Shown here piece after piece: positions 1 through 6,386 of a stretch of DNA of 7,761 bases (position 1 is the stretch's first letter; each line of letters begins with the position of its first letter). This DNA comes from an uncultured Thermoleophilia bacterium. Its GTDB lineage: Bacteria > Actinomycetota > Thermoleophilia > UBA2241. Where the stretch lies: positions 1-7,761 of the forward strand of contig CAIXSE010000067.1 in the NCBI GenBank assembly GCA_903921965.1, given 5' to 3'. The notes beneath the pieces are model-generated. The model searched no databases, had not been told where the DNA came from, and saw only the letters and a program-made list of their open reading frames with translations. Both the position numbers and the translations under genes were made by a program.

Positions 1-264
1 AGGGGTGCCTCCGCCGCCGGCCGGGCCGTCGCCGGCGGCCCTGCGCCGCGCCTCGGCGATCATCTGCGGCGAAGGGTCGGCCCCGACGGTGACGCCGCCG
101 GTGAGCTCGCGGATCTCGGCGGTGATGTGCCCCGTGCCGCAGCCCAGGTCGAGCACGGCCTCGCCGGGCCGCAGGTCGAGCAGCTCGAAGAGCCGGCCGG
201 CGGCCCCGCGCTGCAGCGAGGACGTCTCCCGGTAGCGCGCCGCGATCCCGGTGAACCAGGTCAC
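1..264 (-). CDS. Class I SAM-dependent methyltransferase, N-terminal part (runs off left edge)
   Basis: The 88 visible residues end at the window edge, so the C-terminal part is missing. The motif VLDLGCGTGHIT (about residues 37-48) is the glycine-rich S-adenosylmethionine-binding loop (motif I) of Rossmann-fold class I methyltransferases. GADPSPQMIAEARRR (61-75) fits the acidic residue at the end of strand 2 plus helix, as in UbiE/BioC/Tam-like enzymes. The N-terminus (WFTGIAARYRETSSLQRGAAGRLFELL) is the usual pre-motif helix region. The start is taken as GTG at 264, because no other start lies nearby upstream in frame. It sits 10 nt after the stop of the EthD-like gene and has only a weak GGGG-type ribosome site, so translation is probably coupled to that gene. 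The methyl acceptor cannot be inferred. The class is secure; the specificity is unknown. Confidence 0.85.
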   Translation of the reverse strand, partial: MTWFTGIAARYRETSSLQRGAAGRLFELLDLRPGEAVLDLGCGTGHITAEIRELTGGVTVGADPSPQMIAEARRRAAGDGPAGGGGTP

Positions 265-274
265 CCCGGCGCGC

Positions 275-1024
275 TCACACGTAGAAGGGCCGCACGTCGC
301 GCAGCCAGTCGTCGCTCGGGCGCTCGAGCAGGAAGGTGCTGACGAACTCCTCGCGCGGCCGCAGGAACGGGTACGTGTCGCGGGTGGCCCACGGCGGGGC
401 CGTGTAGGCCGGAGGAGCCGCGACCACCGACTGCTTCCAGCCGCGCGCGTCCTCGTACCAGAGCTCGGAGACGCGGTGCCAGTCGCTCGAGAAGGTCGAC
501 CGCGGGTGCAGGAACGGCGGCCGGCCGCCGCGGATCGCGAAGCGCGGCGGCTGCACGCGGTAGCTGAAGAAGCGGGTGAGGCCCGGCTGGCGCAGCACCT
601 CCGGGGCGTGGACCTCCCGGTACCAGGCGTCGGCCTCGTCGGGGTCGACGCCCTGCGGGTAGCGGAACACGCAGAACCAGCGCAGCACCGTGCGCTCCTC
701 GAGTGAGACCTCACGGCCCAGGAAGTCGTCGGTCGGCACCGCCGGCACGGTGACCATGACCACGTCCAGCGGCACGACCTCGGGCGACATCGCCGCCAGG
801 CCCAGCGGGGGCTCCTCGTCACCCGGCGCCAGGTTCTCGTGCACCTTGTAGTTGAAGTACCCGTACGCCTCGGCGCCGGCCGGAGGCGGCGCGGCGCGGA
901 AGCTCACGTAGCTCAGCGGCCGGTTGCGCAGCACCTCGGGGATGTGGAGGCGCGCGAACCAGCGCTCCGCCGCGGGCAGGTCGTCCGTGTCGGGCAGGTG
1001 GTGCACGACGAACGTCTTGATCAC
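275..1024 (-). CDS. EthD-like tandem dimeric alpha/beta-barrel protein
   Basis: A 249-residue protein with two related halves. Residues 18-44 (AERWFARLHIPEVLRNRP) and 130-156 (ADAWYREVHAPEVLRQPG) align as an internal repeat with a conserved W-[FY]-x3-H-x-PEVLR core, including H27 and H139. This is the pattern of the EthD / ferredoxin-like dimeric alpha-beta barrel superfamily. A single chain with two copies would form a pseudo-dimeric barrel. Each half begins with a beta-strand-like stretch (TFVVHHL; WFCVFRYP). There is no signal peptide or membrane segment, so it is probably cytosolic. The start is GTG at 1024, preceded by GGGAGGGG at 1030-1037 with a 5-nt spacer; the open frame continues upstream to 1165, but that part reads through the intergenic inverted repeat and has no ribosome site. 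Family members take part in catabolic or polyketide-type reactions, often with unknown chemistry. It heads an operon with the methyltransferase. The fold is a moderately confident call; the substrate is unknown. Confidence 0.75.
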   Translation of the reverse strand: MIKTFVVHHLPDTDDLPAAERWFARLHIPEVLRNRPLSYVSFRAAPPPAGAEAYGYFNYKVHENLAPGDEEPPLGLAAMSPEVVPLDVVMVTVPAVPTDDFLGREVSLEERTVLRWFCVFRYPQGVDPDEADAWYREVHAPEVLRQPGLTRFFSYRVQPPRFAIRGGRPPFLHPRSTFSSDWHRVSELWYEDARGWKQSVVAAPPAYTAPPWATRDTYPFLRPREEFVSTFLLERPSDDWLRDVRPFYV

Positions 1025-1066
1025 GGAGTCCCCTCCCGGGCAGCGGCACGGTGCGAAAGCGTCCTG

Positions 1067-1095
1067 ACCATGTCGTATGCGGACGGGGAATGCAA
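1067..1095 (-). promoter_or_regulatory. Weak candidate promoter of the EthD-like gene
   Basis: Read on the minus strand, TTGCAT (plus positions 1090-1095) is followed after 17 nt by CATGGT (1067-1072). The spacing is ideal, but the -10 box is poor. Transcription would begin near 1060, about 36 nt before the GTG start, and the 15-bp inverted repeat would be centred near -69. The support is geometry only. Confidence 0.25.
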
Positions 1096-1111
1096 CGACC
1101 GTGGACGCAGA

Positions 1112-1146
1112 AGCGCCGGTGTGATCTGGCGGATCACACCGGCGCT
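1112..1146. repeat. Perfect 15-bp inverted repeat, 5-nt spacer (candidate operator or hairpin)
   Basis: The arm AGCGCCGGTGTGATC at 1112-1126 and its exact reverse complement at 1132-1146 flank TGGCG. The inner core is GTGATC-N5-GATCAC. It lies in the divergent gap, 88 nt upstream of the EthD-like start and about 270 nt before the MFS start. No T-tract follows on either strand and no gene ends here. A terminator is therefore unlikely, and a dimeric regulator's operator is the better reading. The core resembles a stretched TGTGA/TCACA dyad, but the spacing (9 instead of 6) does not fit a CRP site. Confidence 0.75.
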
Positions 1147-1166
1147 CCCAGAGGCGGCAAGCCATC

Positions 1167-1193
1167 CGGGAAGGAGGAGGTCGGGCCTTCCCG
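1167..1193. repeat. 8-bp inverted repeat enclosing a purine-rich loop
   Basis: CGGGAAGG at 1167-1174 is the exact reverse complement of CCTTCCCG at 1186-1193; the 11-nt loop is AGGAGGTCGGG. It lies between the divergent genes, so it could be an operator or a transcript hairpin. The function is not known. Confidence 0.45.
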
Positions 1194-1244
1194 ATCGGCG
1201 TGCCCGGCTCAGTGCAGCAACGCTGTTCTCTCGGCCGGGCGGTA

Positions 1245-1267
1245 TAGCGGTGAGGGGGAGACCGCTA
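1245..1267. repeat. 7-bp inverted repeat, 9-nt spacer (candidate operator)
   Basis: TAGCGGT at 1245-1251 and ACCGCTA at 1261-1267 are exact reverse complements separated by GAGGGGGAG. Weaker complementarity continues outward (GGCGG against CTGCCG), giving an imperfect dyad of about 13 bp. It lies about 150 nt upstream of the MFS start. It may be a regulator site for the exporter, but no named regulator can be assigned. Confidence 0.4.
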
Positions 1268-1398
1268 CTGCCGTTCCCTGTGTTCTGGTGACAGTCTGCC
1301 CCCCGGTTGTTAATTTCGTTCGGAGGGTTTGTGGAGGCAGGTTGCGCTCGTGTTGTGCGCGTAGCCTGCCGCGGCGACGTCCGCGGCGCGCGAGGTGC
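1268..1398. other. Remainder of the divergent control region; no gene recognised
   Basis: No convincing gene or known riboswitch was found here. There is one locally AT-rich patch, GTTGTTAATTTCGTTC, around 1307-1322, unusual in this GC-rich window, followed by GGAGGG at 1322-1327. The possible starts just after it (TTG 1329, GTG 1331) are too close to that purine run for a normal ribosome site. The patch could be a promoter or regulator site on either strand. Confidence 0.4.
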
Positions 1399-1404
1399 TA
1401 GAGT
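1399..1404 (+). promoter_or_regulatory. -10 box TAGAGT of the MFS gene
   Basis: GCTAGAGT matches the actinobacterial -10 pattern TANNNT. It predicts a transcript start near 1411, only a few bases before ATG 1416. No strong -35 box is seen. It resembles the boxes before the kinase (TAGACT) and the small Cys-rich genes (TAGGGT), and it argues against GTG 1395 as the start, because that codon would lie upstream of the transcript. Confidence 0.55.
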
Positions 1405-1415
1405 CGGTCCCGCCC

Positions 1416-2624
1416 ATGGCCGTCGCAGCGCATACCGGTTCACGCCGCACCCTCTTCTCGCTCACCACCGGACACCTGACGGCCGACCTTTGCGCGGGGG
1501 CGCTCTGGGCGCTGCTGCCGTTCCTCGTGGTCGAGCGCCACTACAGCTATGCGGCCGCCGGCATCTTCGCCCTCGTCATCAGCGTCACGCACGCCGCCGT
1601 GCAGCCGCTCGTGGGCGCCCAGGGAGACCGCTGGGAGAGCGTCTCGCTGCTCGGCGCCGGGCTCGTGGTGACCGGGATCGGCATGGGGATCGTCGGGTTC
1701 GTCTACAGCTTCCCGCTCACGCTGCTCGCCGCGGCGCTCTGCAGCGCCGGCGTCGCGGCCTTCCACCCGGAGGCCGCGCGCTGGGCGCGGCGCGCCGCCG
1801 GGACGCGGATCGCGCTGGACATGAGCCTCTACTCGGTGGGGGGCAGCGCCGGGTACGCGCTGGGACCGCTGGTCGTGGCCGCCGTGCTGACGCCCCTCGG
1901 CCTGCACGGCACCCTGGTGATCGCCGCCGTGCCGTTCTTCGGGGCCGTGGTCGTCCTCACCGCCGTCGGCCGCTTCCGCGCCAGCCAGCGGCACGCGGCC
2001 TCGGCCGCCCGGCGCATGGAGAGCATGGCCTGCGAGTGGCGGCCGTTCGCCCTGTTCGTGGCGATGTTCTCGATCTCGTCGGGCATCGCCACCGGCCTCA
2101 TGACCTTCGTGCCGCTGTACCTGGTGGACGCGCGCGGCGAGACACCGGCCGTCGCCAACGTGATGACGAGCGTGCTGCTGGCCGCCGCGGCCGGCGGCAC
2201 GGTGCTCGGCGGCTACTTCTCGCACCACTTCGGGCGCAAGTCGGTGCTGGTGGTGCCCCAGCTCGTCTTCGTGCCGGCGATCGCGCTGGTGCCGCTGGTG
2301 AGCGACTGGGCCCTGGTGCCGCTCGTGGCACTGGCCGGCGTGTGCTCCAGCGCCAACATGGCCGTGGCCGTCGTCTCGGCCCAGGAGTACCTGCCGTCGC
2401 GCATGGGCCTCGCGACGGGCCTGACCATGGGCCTCTGCGGCGGCGCCGGCGGCCTCATCGTCGCCGCCCTGGGGCCGCTGGGCGACGCCGCCGGCCCCGC
2501 GGCCGTGCTCTACGTGCTGGCCGCGCTGCCGCTCGCGGTGGCGCTGCTCGCGGCCCTGCTCCCGCGGCCCGCCGCCTGCCCGGAGGGCACGCTCTGGGGC
2601 CTGCGCGCCGGCGCCGGACGCTGA
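1416..2624 (+). CDS. MFS exporter, fosmidomycin-resistance (Fsr) type
   Basis: A 402-residue hydrophobic protein of normal MFS length, with about 12 predicted membrane spans and a central basic loop (about residues 186-208). Family marks are GHLTADLCAGALWALLPF near the N-terminus (H20, D24), QPLVGAQGDRW (63-73, the loop 2-3 motif), AAFHPEAARWARRAAG (114-129) and SLYSVGGSAGYALGP (137-151). The FHPEA and SVGG-GYALGP blocks are typical of the Fsr branch of drug/H+ antiporters. The C-terminal half repeats the fold (QEYLPSRMGLATGLTMGL, 323-340). It would export small anionic or drug-like compounds by proton exchange; fosmidomycin itself is only the family prototype. The start is ATG 1416, just after the TAGAGT box; GTG 1395 would add seven residues that precede the predicted transcript. 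It seems to be a single-gene unit, divergent from the EthD operon. Confidence 0.85.
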   Translation: MAVAAHTGSRRTLFSLTTGHLTADLCAGALWALLPFLVVERHYSYAAAGIFALVISVTHAAVQPLVGAQGDRWESVSLLGAGLVVTGIGMGIVGFVYSFPLTLLAAALCSAGVAAFHPEAARWARRAAGTRIALDMSLYSVGGSAGYALGPLVVAAVLTPLGLHGTLVIAAVPFFGAVVVLTAVGRFRASQRHAASAARRMESMACEWRPFALFVAMFSISSGIATGLMTFVPLYLVDARGETPAVANVMTSVLLAAAAGGTVLGGYFSHHFGRKSVLVVPQLVFVPAIALVPLVSDWALVPLVALAGVCSSANMAVAVVSAQEYLPSRMGLATGLTMGLCGGAGGLIVAALGPLGDAAGPAAVLYVLAALPLAVALLAALLPRPAACPEGTLWGLRAGAGR

Positions 2625-2642
2625 ACGCGAACGGCACGGCGG

Positions 2643-2658
2643 CCGGCGTCGTCGCCGG
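2643..2658 (+). terminator. Short GC hairpin after the MFS gene
   Basis: CCGGCG and CGCCGG form a 6-bp stem with a TCGT loop, 18 nt after the MFS stop. No T-tract follows, as is common in high-GC actinobacteria. It is a weak candidate, because such short GC stems arise easily by chance here. Confidence 0.3.
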
Positions 2659-2685
2659 GCCGGGCCGGCGGACCGCGCACCTCCA

Positions 2686-2716
2686 TCAGATGACCGAGGC
2701 GCGAGTGGCCGTCCGG
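2686..2716 (+). promoter_or_regulatory. Bipartite element upstream of the kinase promoter (copy 1)
   Basis: TCAGATGACCGA at 2686-2697, nine bases, then GGCCGTCCGG at 2707-2716. The same arrangement, with one mismatch in each block and the same 9-base gap, recurs at 6334-6364 upstream of the small Cys-rich genes. With transcription starting at about 2756, this copy spans about -70 to -40, a normal place for an activator site. The left block is also half of an imperfect dyad (TCCATCA, GA, TGACCGA). The likeness is seen directly; binding by a regulator is inferred. Confidence 0.5.
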
Positions 2717-2743
2717 CCGATACCGGGCTTCCGCCGCGCTTCC

Positions 2744-2749
2744 TAGACT
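2744..2749 (+). promoter_or_regulatory. -10 box TAGACT; leaderless kinase promoter
   Basis: CTAGACT ends six bases before ATG 2756, so transcription should start at or next to the A of the start codon. No ribosome site precedes this ATG, which fits a leaderless mRNA, common in actinobacteria. No good -35 box is visible, in keeping with activator dependence. Confidence 0.6.
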
Positions 2750-2755
2750 GACGAG

Positions 2756-5596
2756 ATGGACGCCACCGGCGCGGGGGCCGCGCCCCCCGTGACAACATCA
2801 CCGGCCGGCCAGAGCCAGGTGCACGGGCAGGGCGCGGGCGCCCACTGCCTGCAGCGTCCGGCCGGGGGCGAGGACGACGGCTCTCCGGGAGCGTGCGGGC
2901 GCACGCGGCCCGCCGACGATCTCTGCCACGGGCTCCTCTTCGAGAGCACGGTCCACGGCGTCGTGTACCAGGACGCCGACGGCCAGATCATCGCCGCCAA
3001 CCCGTCGGCCGAGCGGATCCTCGGGGTCCCCCTGGGGCAGCTGCAGGGACGGACCTCGGCCGACCCCCGCTGGCGGGCCGTGCGCGAGGACGGCTCCGGC
3101 TTCCCGGCGGAGGAGCACCCTGCCTCGGTGGCGCTGCGCACCGGGCGGCCGGTGCACGACGTCGTGTTCGGCATCTTCAACCCCGCGGCTGGCGAGGTGC
3201 GCTGGATCACGGTGAGCGCCACGCCGGAGTTCCGCCCCGGGGAGGACACACCGTGCCGGGTGTTCACCACGTTCGCGGACGTCACCGAGCTCAAGCGCGC
3301 GGAACAGGACCTGCGCGAGAGCGAGGAGCGCATGCGCATCGCCCAGGAGGCCACGGGTCTCGGCGTGTACGACTGGGACATCACGGCAGGCACCCTGGAG
3401 TGGGACGAGCGCACGCGTGTGCTGTTCGGCGTGGGCGCGGACGAGCCGGTGACCTTCGAGACCTTCGTGTCCGGCGTGCATCCGGACGACCGGGCGCGCG
3501 TGAGCGCGGACATCCGCCGCATCCTGGGCACACCCGGGTCCCGTTCCGTGGAGCTCCACTTCCGCGCGGTGAGCCGCGCCGACGGCAGCGTCCGGCGGCT
3601 GCGGTCCACGGGCCACCTGACCTTCGCCGGCGACGCCGCGCTGCGCCTCGTGGGCGCCGTGGAGGACGTCACCGAACGCGCGAGGGCCGAGGAGGAACTG
3701 CGCGACCGCGAGGACCACCAGACGTTCATCCTCCAGCTCACCGACCGTCTGCGCACGATGAGCGATGAGGACGACATGCTGCGCGCCGCCGCCGAGGCCC
3801 TGCAGCGCAAGCTGGGCCTCGACGGCGCGAGCTGGGAACTGCCGGGAGATACGCGAGACACGGGCGGCGAGGTGTTCTTCGACGGCGACGGCCCGCCTCC
3901 GGCGGCACTTGCGCGGGGCGGGCAGGCGGGGGCGGGCGCCGTGGTCCCGGTGCTCAGGGGGCGGCGCGCGGCGGCGCGCCTGTACGTGAGCCACCGCGCA
4001 CCGCACAGGTGGTCCGACAGAGAGCGGAGGCTCCTGCGCCACGCCGCCGAACGGACCTGGCTGGCCGTCGAGCGCGTGCGCGCCGATCAGGCCGTCCGCC
4101 ACGAGACGGCACGCCTGCAGGCGGTGATCGACGCGATGCCGGTCGGGATCGCCTTCCTTGACGAGTCCGGCGGGCTCACCGGCCACAACGAGAAGGCGGC
4201 CGAGCTGTGGCGCGGGATAGCTCCGGTGGACTCGGTCGAGGGCTTCACCGAGTACCAGGGGTTCTGGCCGGGGACGGGCCGGCGGGTCGAGGCGCACGAG
4301 TGGCCGGCCGCGCTGGCGCTGCGCGAGGGTGCCGTCACCAAGGACGTCGTCGTCGACATCGAGCGCTTCGACGGGTCGCGCGGCACCATCGTCCTCTCCG
4401 GCGCGCCCATCGTGCTGGAGGGCCACACGACCGGCGCCGTCGTCGGCATGCAGGACATCACCGACCTGCGCCGCGCCGAGCAGGTCCTTCGCCTGCTGAC
4501 CGACGAGGTACGCATCTTGCACGAGGCCTCGGTGCTCGGGACCGGCATGTCCCCCGACGACCTCACGCGCACCGTCGCGGTGCAGGCCCGCGCCCTGCTC
4601 GAGAGCGACGGGTGCAGCGTGTACCGGGTCGGCGACGACGGGAGCCTGCGCCGCCAGTTGCTCGTCGGGTCCTCTTCGGCCAAGTCCGGACCCGGCGTGC
4701 GGCGGCTGGTCGAAGACGCCGTCGCGGGAGCCGCGCGCGGCCGGCGGGCCGGAGAGGAGCGGGACGACGGCGAAGCGCCGGGACAGGGGAGCGAGCCGCA
4801 CGAGGGCACCTGCCTCGCGGTGCCGCTCGCGCTGCGCGACGACGTGCTCGGCGCCATCGCGCTGCACTTCCGCCAGCCGCGCCGCTTCGACGAGCACTAC
4901 GAGCGCGTGGCGCGGGCGTTCGCCGACCAGGCGGCGCTGGCCATCGAGAACGCGCGCCTCCGCGCCCGCGTGGCCGAGAGCGCGGCCGAGCGTGAGCGCG
5001 GCCGGCTCGCACGCGACCTGCACGACTCGGTCACGCAGTCGCTCTTCGCCGCGAGCCTCAAGGCCGAGGCGCTGAGCCGCGTCGACGACGTGTCGCCGAA
5101 GACGCGCGAGTCCATCGAACAGGTCCGCCGCCTCACGCGCGGCGCCCTGGCGCAGATGCGCACCATGTTGCTCGAGATGCGTGAGGAGCCGCTCAGCGAC
5201 GTGCCGCTCGCGGAGCTGCTGCGTCACCTGGCCGAGGCCGCCGCCAGCCACTCGCGCGTCGACGTCGGTCTGACCGTGCGAGGAGCGGCGACCCTGCCGC
5301 CCGGCCTGCACGAGGCCCTGTACCGCATCGTGCAGGAGGCGCTGAACAACGTCGTCCGGCACGCCAGGGCGAGCCGGGCCTGGGTGGTGCTCGAGCACAC
5401 CGGCGACCGCCTGCGGCTCGTCGTGGGCGACGACGGCCTGGGCTTCGACCCGACCGTGGCCCGCGCGTCGCACTTCGGACTGCGTACCATGCAGGAGAGG
5501 GCGCACAGCGCCGGCGCCGACTTCGCTCTCAGCACCCGTGTCGGCAGTGGTACGGTTATCACCGTGGAGTGGCCCGGAGGAGATCACCGTGACTGA
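2756..5596 (+). CDS. Multi-sensor histidine kinase (PAS-PAS-GAF-PAS-GAF, HisKA_3), NarL/DegS/DosS type
   Basis: A 946-residue kinase. Order: a Gly/Pro-rich tail with scattered Cys and His (1-55); PAS about 59-185 (GVVYQDADGQIIAANPSAERILG, ending DVTELKRAEQ); PAS about 190-315 (YDWDITAGTLEWDERT, VHPDDRARV, ending DVTERARAEEEL); a short GAF-like region about 325-442; PAS about 450-575 (AVIDAMPVGIAFLDESG); GAF about 583-738, with a charged low-complexity insert at 658-684; HisKA_3 about 742-810 with RLARDLHDSVTQSL, phospho-acceptor H756; HATPase about 840-943 with the N-box EALNNVVRHA (N864, N865), the G1 motif DDGLGFD and the G2 region FGLRTMQERAHSAGA. There is no membrane segment, so it is a soluble sensor. 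The ligands of the PAS and GAF domains are not evident. The start is ATG 2756, fixed by the leaderless -10 box. The stop overlaps the response-regulator start by 8 nt, so the pair is cotranscribed and should be cognate. Confidence 0.93.
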   Translation: MDATGAGAAPPVTTSPAGQSQVHGQGAGAHCLQRPAGGEDDGSPGACGRTRPADDLCHGLLFESTVHGVVYQDADGQIIAANPSAERILGVPLGQLQGRTSADPRWRAVREDGSGFPAEEHPASVALRTGRPVHDVVFGIFNPAAGEVRWITVSATPEFRPGEDTPCRVFTTFADVTELKRAEQDLRESEERMRIAQEATGLGVYDWDITAGTLEWDERTRVLFGVGADEPVTFETFVSGVHPDDRARVSADIRRILGTPGSRSVELHFRAVSRADGSVRRLRSTGHLTFAGDAALRLVGAVEDVTERARAEEELRDREDHQTFILQLTDRLRTMSDEDDMLRAAAEALQRKLGLDGASWELPGDTRDTGGEVFFDGDGPPPAALARGGQAGAGAVVPVLRGRRAAARLYVSHRAPHRWSDRERRLLRHAAERTWLAVERVRADQAVRHETARLQAVIDAMPVGIAFLDESGGLTGHNEKAAELWRGIAPVDSVEGFTEYQGFWPGTGRRVEAHEWPAALALREGAVTKDVVVDIERFDGSRGTIVLSGAPIVLEGHTTGAVVGMQDITDLRRAEQVLRLLTDEVRILHEASVLGTGMSPDDLTRTVAVQARALLESDGCSVYRVGDDGSLRRQLLVGSSSAKSGPGVRRLVEDAVAGAARGRRAGEERDDGEAPGQGSEPHEGTCLAVPLALRDDVLGAIALHFRQPRRFDEHYERVARAFADQAALAIENARLRARVAESAAERERGRLARDLHDSVTQSLFAASLKAEALSRVDDVSPKTRESIEQVRRLTRGALAQMRTMLLEMREEPLSDVPLAELLRHLAEAAASHSRVDVGLTVRGAATLPPGLHEALYRIVQEALNNVVRHARASRAWVVLEHTGDRLRLVVGDDGLGFDPTVARASHFGLRTMQERAHSAGADFALSTRVGSGTVITVEWPGGDHRD

Positions 5597-6236
5597 GACG
5601 ACGGCAGCACCCCGCATCCGCGTGATGATCGTCGACGACCACGAGCTCGTCCGCAGCGGCCTCGAGGCCATCCTGGACGTGATCGACGACGTCGAGCTCG
5701 TCGCCGAGGCGGAGTCCGGCGAACAGGCCGTCGCGCTCTGCGGCGAGCGCCGGCCGGACGTGGTGCTCATGGACCTCGTCATGCCGCGCATGGACGGGGC
5801 CACGGCCACACGCGAGATCCTCAAGCACTGCCCCTCCACCAGGGTCCTCGCCCTCACCAGCTTCTCGGACCCGGCCATGATCCAGGAAGTGCTCAAGGCC
5901 GGGGCCATCGGCTGCCTGCTCAAGAACGTCACCTGCGACGAGCTCACGACGGCGATCCGGCGGGCGTACGAGGGGTCCCCCACGCTCGCCCCCGAGGCCG
6001 CCGGGGTCCTCATCCACGCGGTGGTCACCCCGCCGCAGCCCGGGGGCACGCTCACCCCCCGCGAGCGCGAGGTGCTGAGCCTGCTCGTGCGGGGGCTGAC
6101 CAACACCGAGATCGCCGACAAGCTGGTCGTGAGCCTCTCCACCATCAAGACGCACGTCAGCAGCATCATCGCCAAGCTCGGCGCCTCGACGCGCACCGAA
6201 GCCGCCGCGATCGCGGTGCGCGACCGCCTGGTCTGA
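5589..6236 (+). CDS. NarL/LuxR-family response regulator
   Basis: A 215-residue protein of normal length. The receiver domain (about 9-125) has the acidic pair D16-D17 in VMIVDDHELVRSGL, phospho-acceptor D62 in VLMDLVMPRMDG, switch T90 in LALTSFSD and K112 in GCLLKNV; all key residues are intact. The C-terminal LuxR/GerE helix-turn-helix (about 150-205) reads LTPREREVLSLLVRGLTNTE, then IADKLVVSLSTIKTHVSSII. The start is GTG 5589, because GGAGGAG lies at 5576-5582 with a 6-nt spacer; the in-frame extension to 5538 lies within the kinase gene and lacks a ribosome site. Overlap with the kinase stop implies translational coupling. It should be phosphorylated by the upstream kinase and bind DNA as a dimer. 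The paired element at 2686-2716 and 6334-6364 is a candidate target, which would make the operon autoregulated, but this is inference. Confidence 0.95.
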   Translation: MTETTAAPRIRVMIVDDHELVRSGLEAILDVIDDVELVAEAESGEQAVALCGERRPDVVLMDLVMPRMDGATATREILKHCPSTRVLALTSFSDPAMIQEVLKAGAIGCLLKNVTCDELTTAIRRAYEGSPTLAPEAAGVLIHAVVTPPQPGGTLTPREREVLSLLVRGLTNTEIADKLVVSLSTIKTHVSSIIAKLGASTRTEAAAIAVRDRLV

Positions 6237-6295
6237 GCGCAGGCCGCGACCCGCGGCGGCACCGGAGCTCCCCACGCCACTCCCCGCAGCACCCC

Positions 6296-6319
6296 GCCCG
6301 GCGGCGGACGCCGCCGGGC
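6296..6319 (+). terminator. Strong GC hairpin after the kinase/regulator operon
   Basis: GCCCGGCGGC at 6296-6305 and GCCGCCGGGC at 6310-6319 are perfect 10-bp arms with a GGAC loop, 60 nt after the regulator's stop. There is no T-tract, which is usual for high-GC terminators. It separates the two-component operon from the promoter region of the next genes. Confidence 0.6.
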
Positions 6320-6329
6320 CGAGCCGCGG

Positions 6330-6364
6330 TCGGTCAGGTGACCGATGGCGGGTAGGCCGCCCGG
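6330..6364 (+). promoter_or_regulatory. Bipartite element and palindrome upstream of the small Cys-rich genes (copy 2)
   Basis: TCGGTCA-GG-TGACCGA at 6330-6345 is a perfect 7-bp-arm palindrome. Its right side, TCAGGTGACCGA (6334-6345), is followed nine bases later by GGCCGCCCGG (6355-6364), matching copy 1 upstream of the kinase in both sequence and gap. Relative to the predicted transcript start near 6452, it lies at about -118 to -88. Another dyad, CGGTC-N8-GACCG at 6387-6404, sits between it and the promoter, centred near -56. It is probably a binding region for a dimeric regulator. Confidence 0.5.
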
Positions 6365-6386
6365 GCAGGTGGGAAGACCCTGCTCC

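Noticed and set aside
1112..1146. Reading the 15-bp inverted repeat as a CRP/FNR-type site
   Set aside because: The TGTGA and TCACA halves are nine bases apart instead of six, and the symmetry extends well beyond such sites.
1025..1165. N-terminal extension of the EthD-like protein
   Set aside because: The extension reads through the 15-bp inverted repeat and the candidate promoter, whereas GTG 1024 has a strong ribosome site and begins directly at the first beta strand.
1200..1415. Possible riboswitch or peptide leader before the MFS gene
   Set aside because: I could not match conserved cores of cobalamin, SAM, guanidine or other common classes, and the tiny frames starting at 1329 or 1331 lie too close to the only purine run.
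1307..2746. 479-codon plus-strand frame overlapping the MFS gene
   Set aside because: The translation is Arg/Ala/Gly-rich and out of frame with the recognisable transporter. It is a shadow frame.
1440..2801. Long minus-strand open frame opposite the MFS gene
   Set aside because: Low-complexity, highly charged translation without membrane or domain pattern; the plus-strand product is a clear MFS protein.
5538..5588. Longer response-regulator start inside the kinase gene
   Set aside because: No ribosome site is seen there. GTG 5589 has GGAGGAG at ideal spacing and gives the usual receiver N-terminus.
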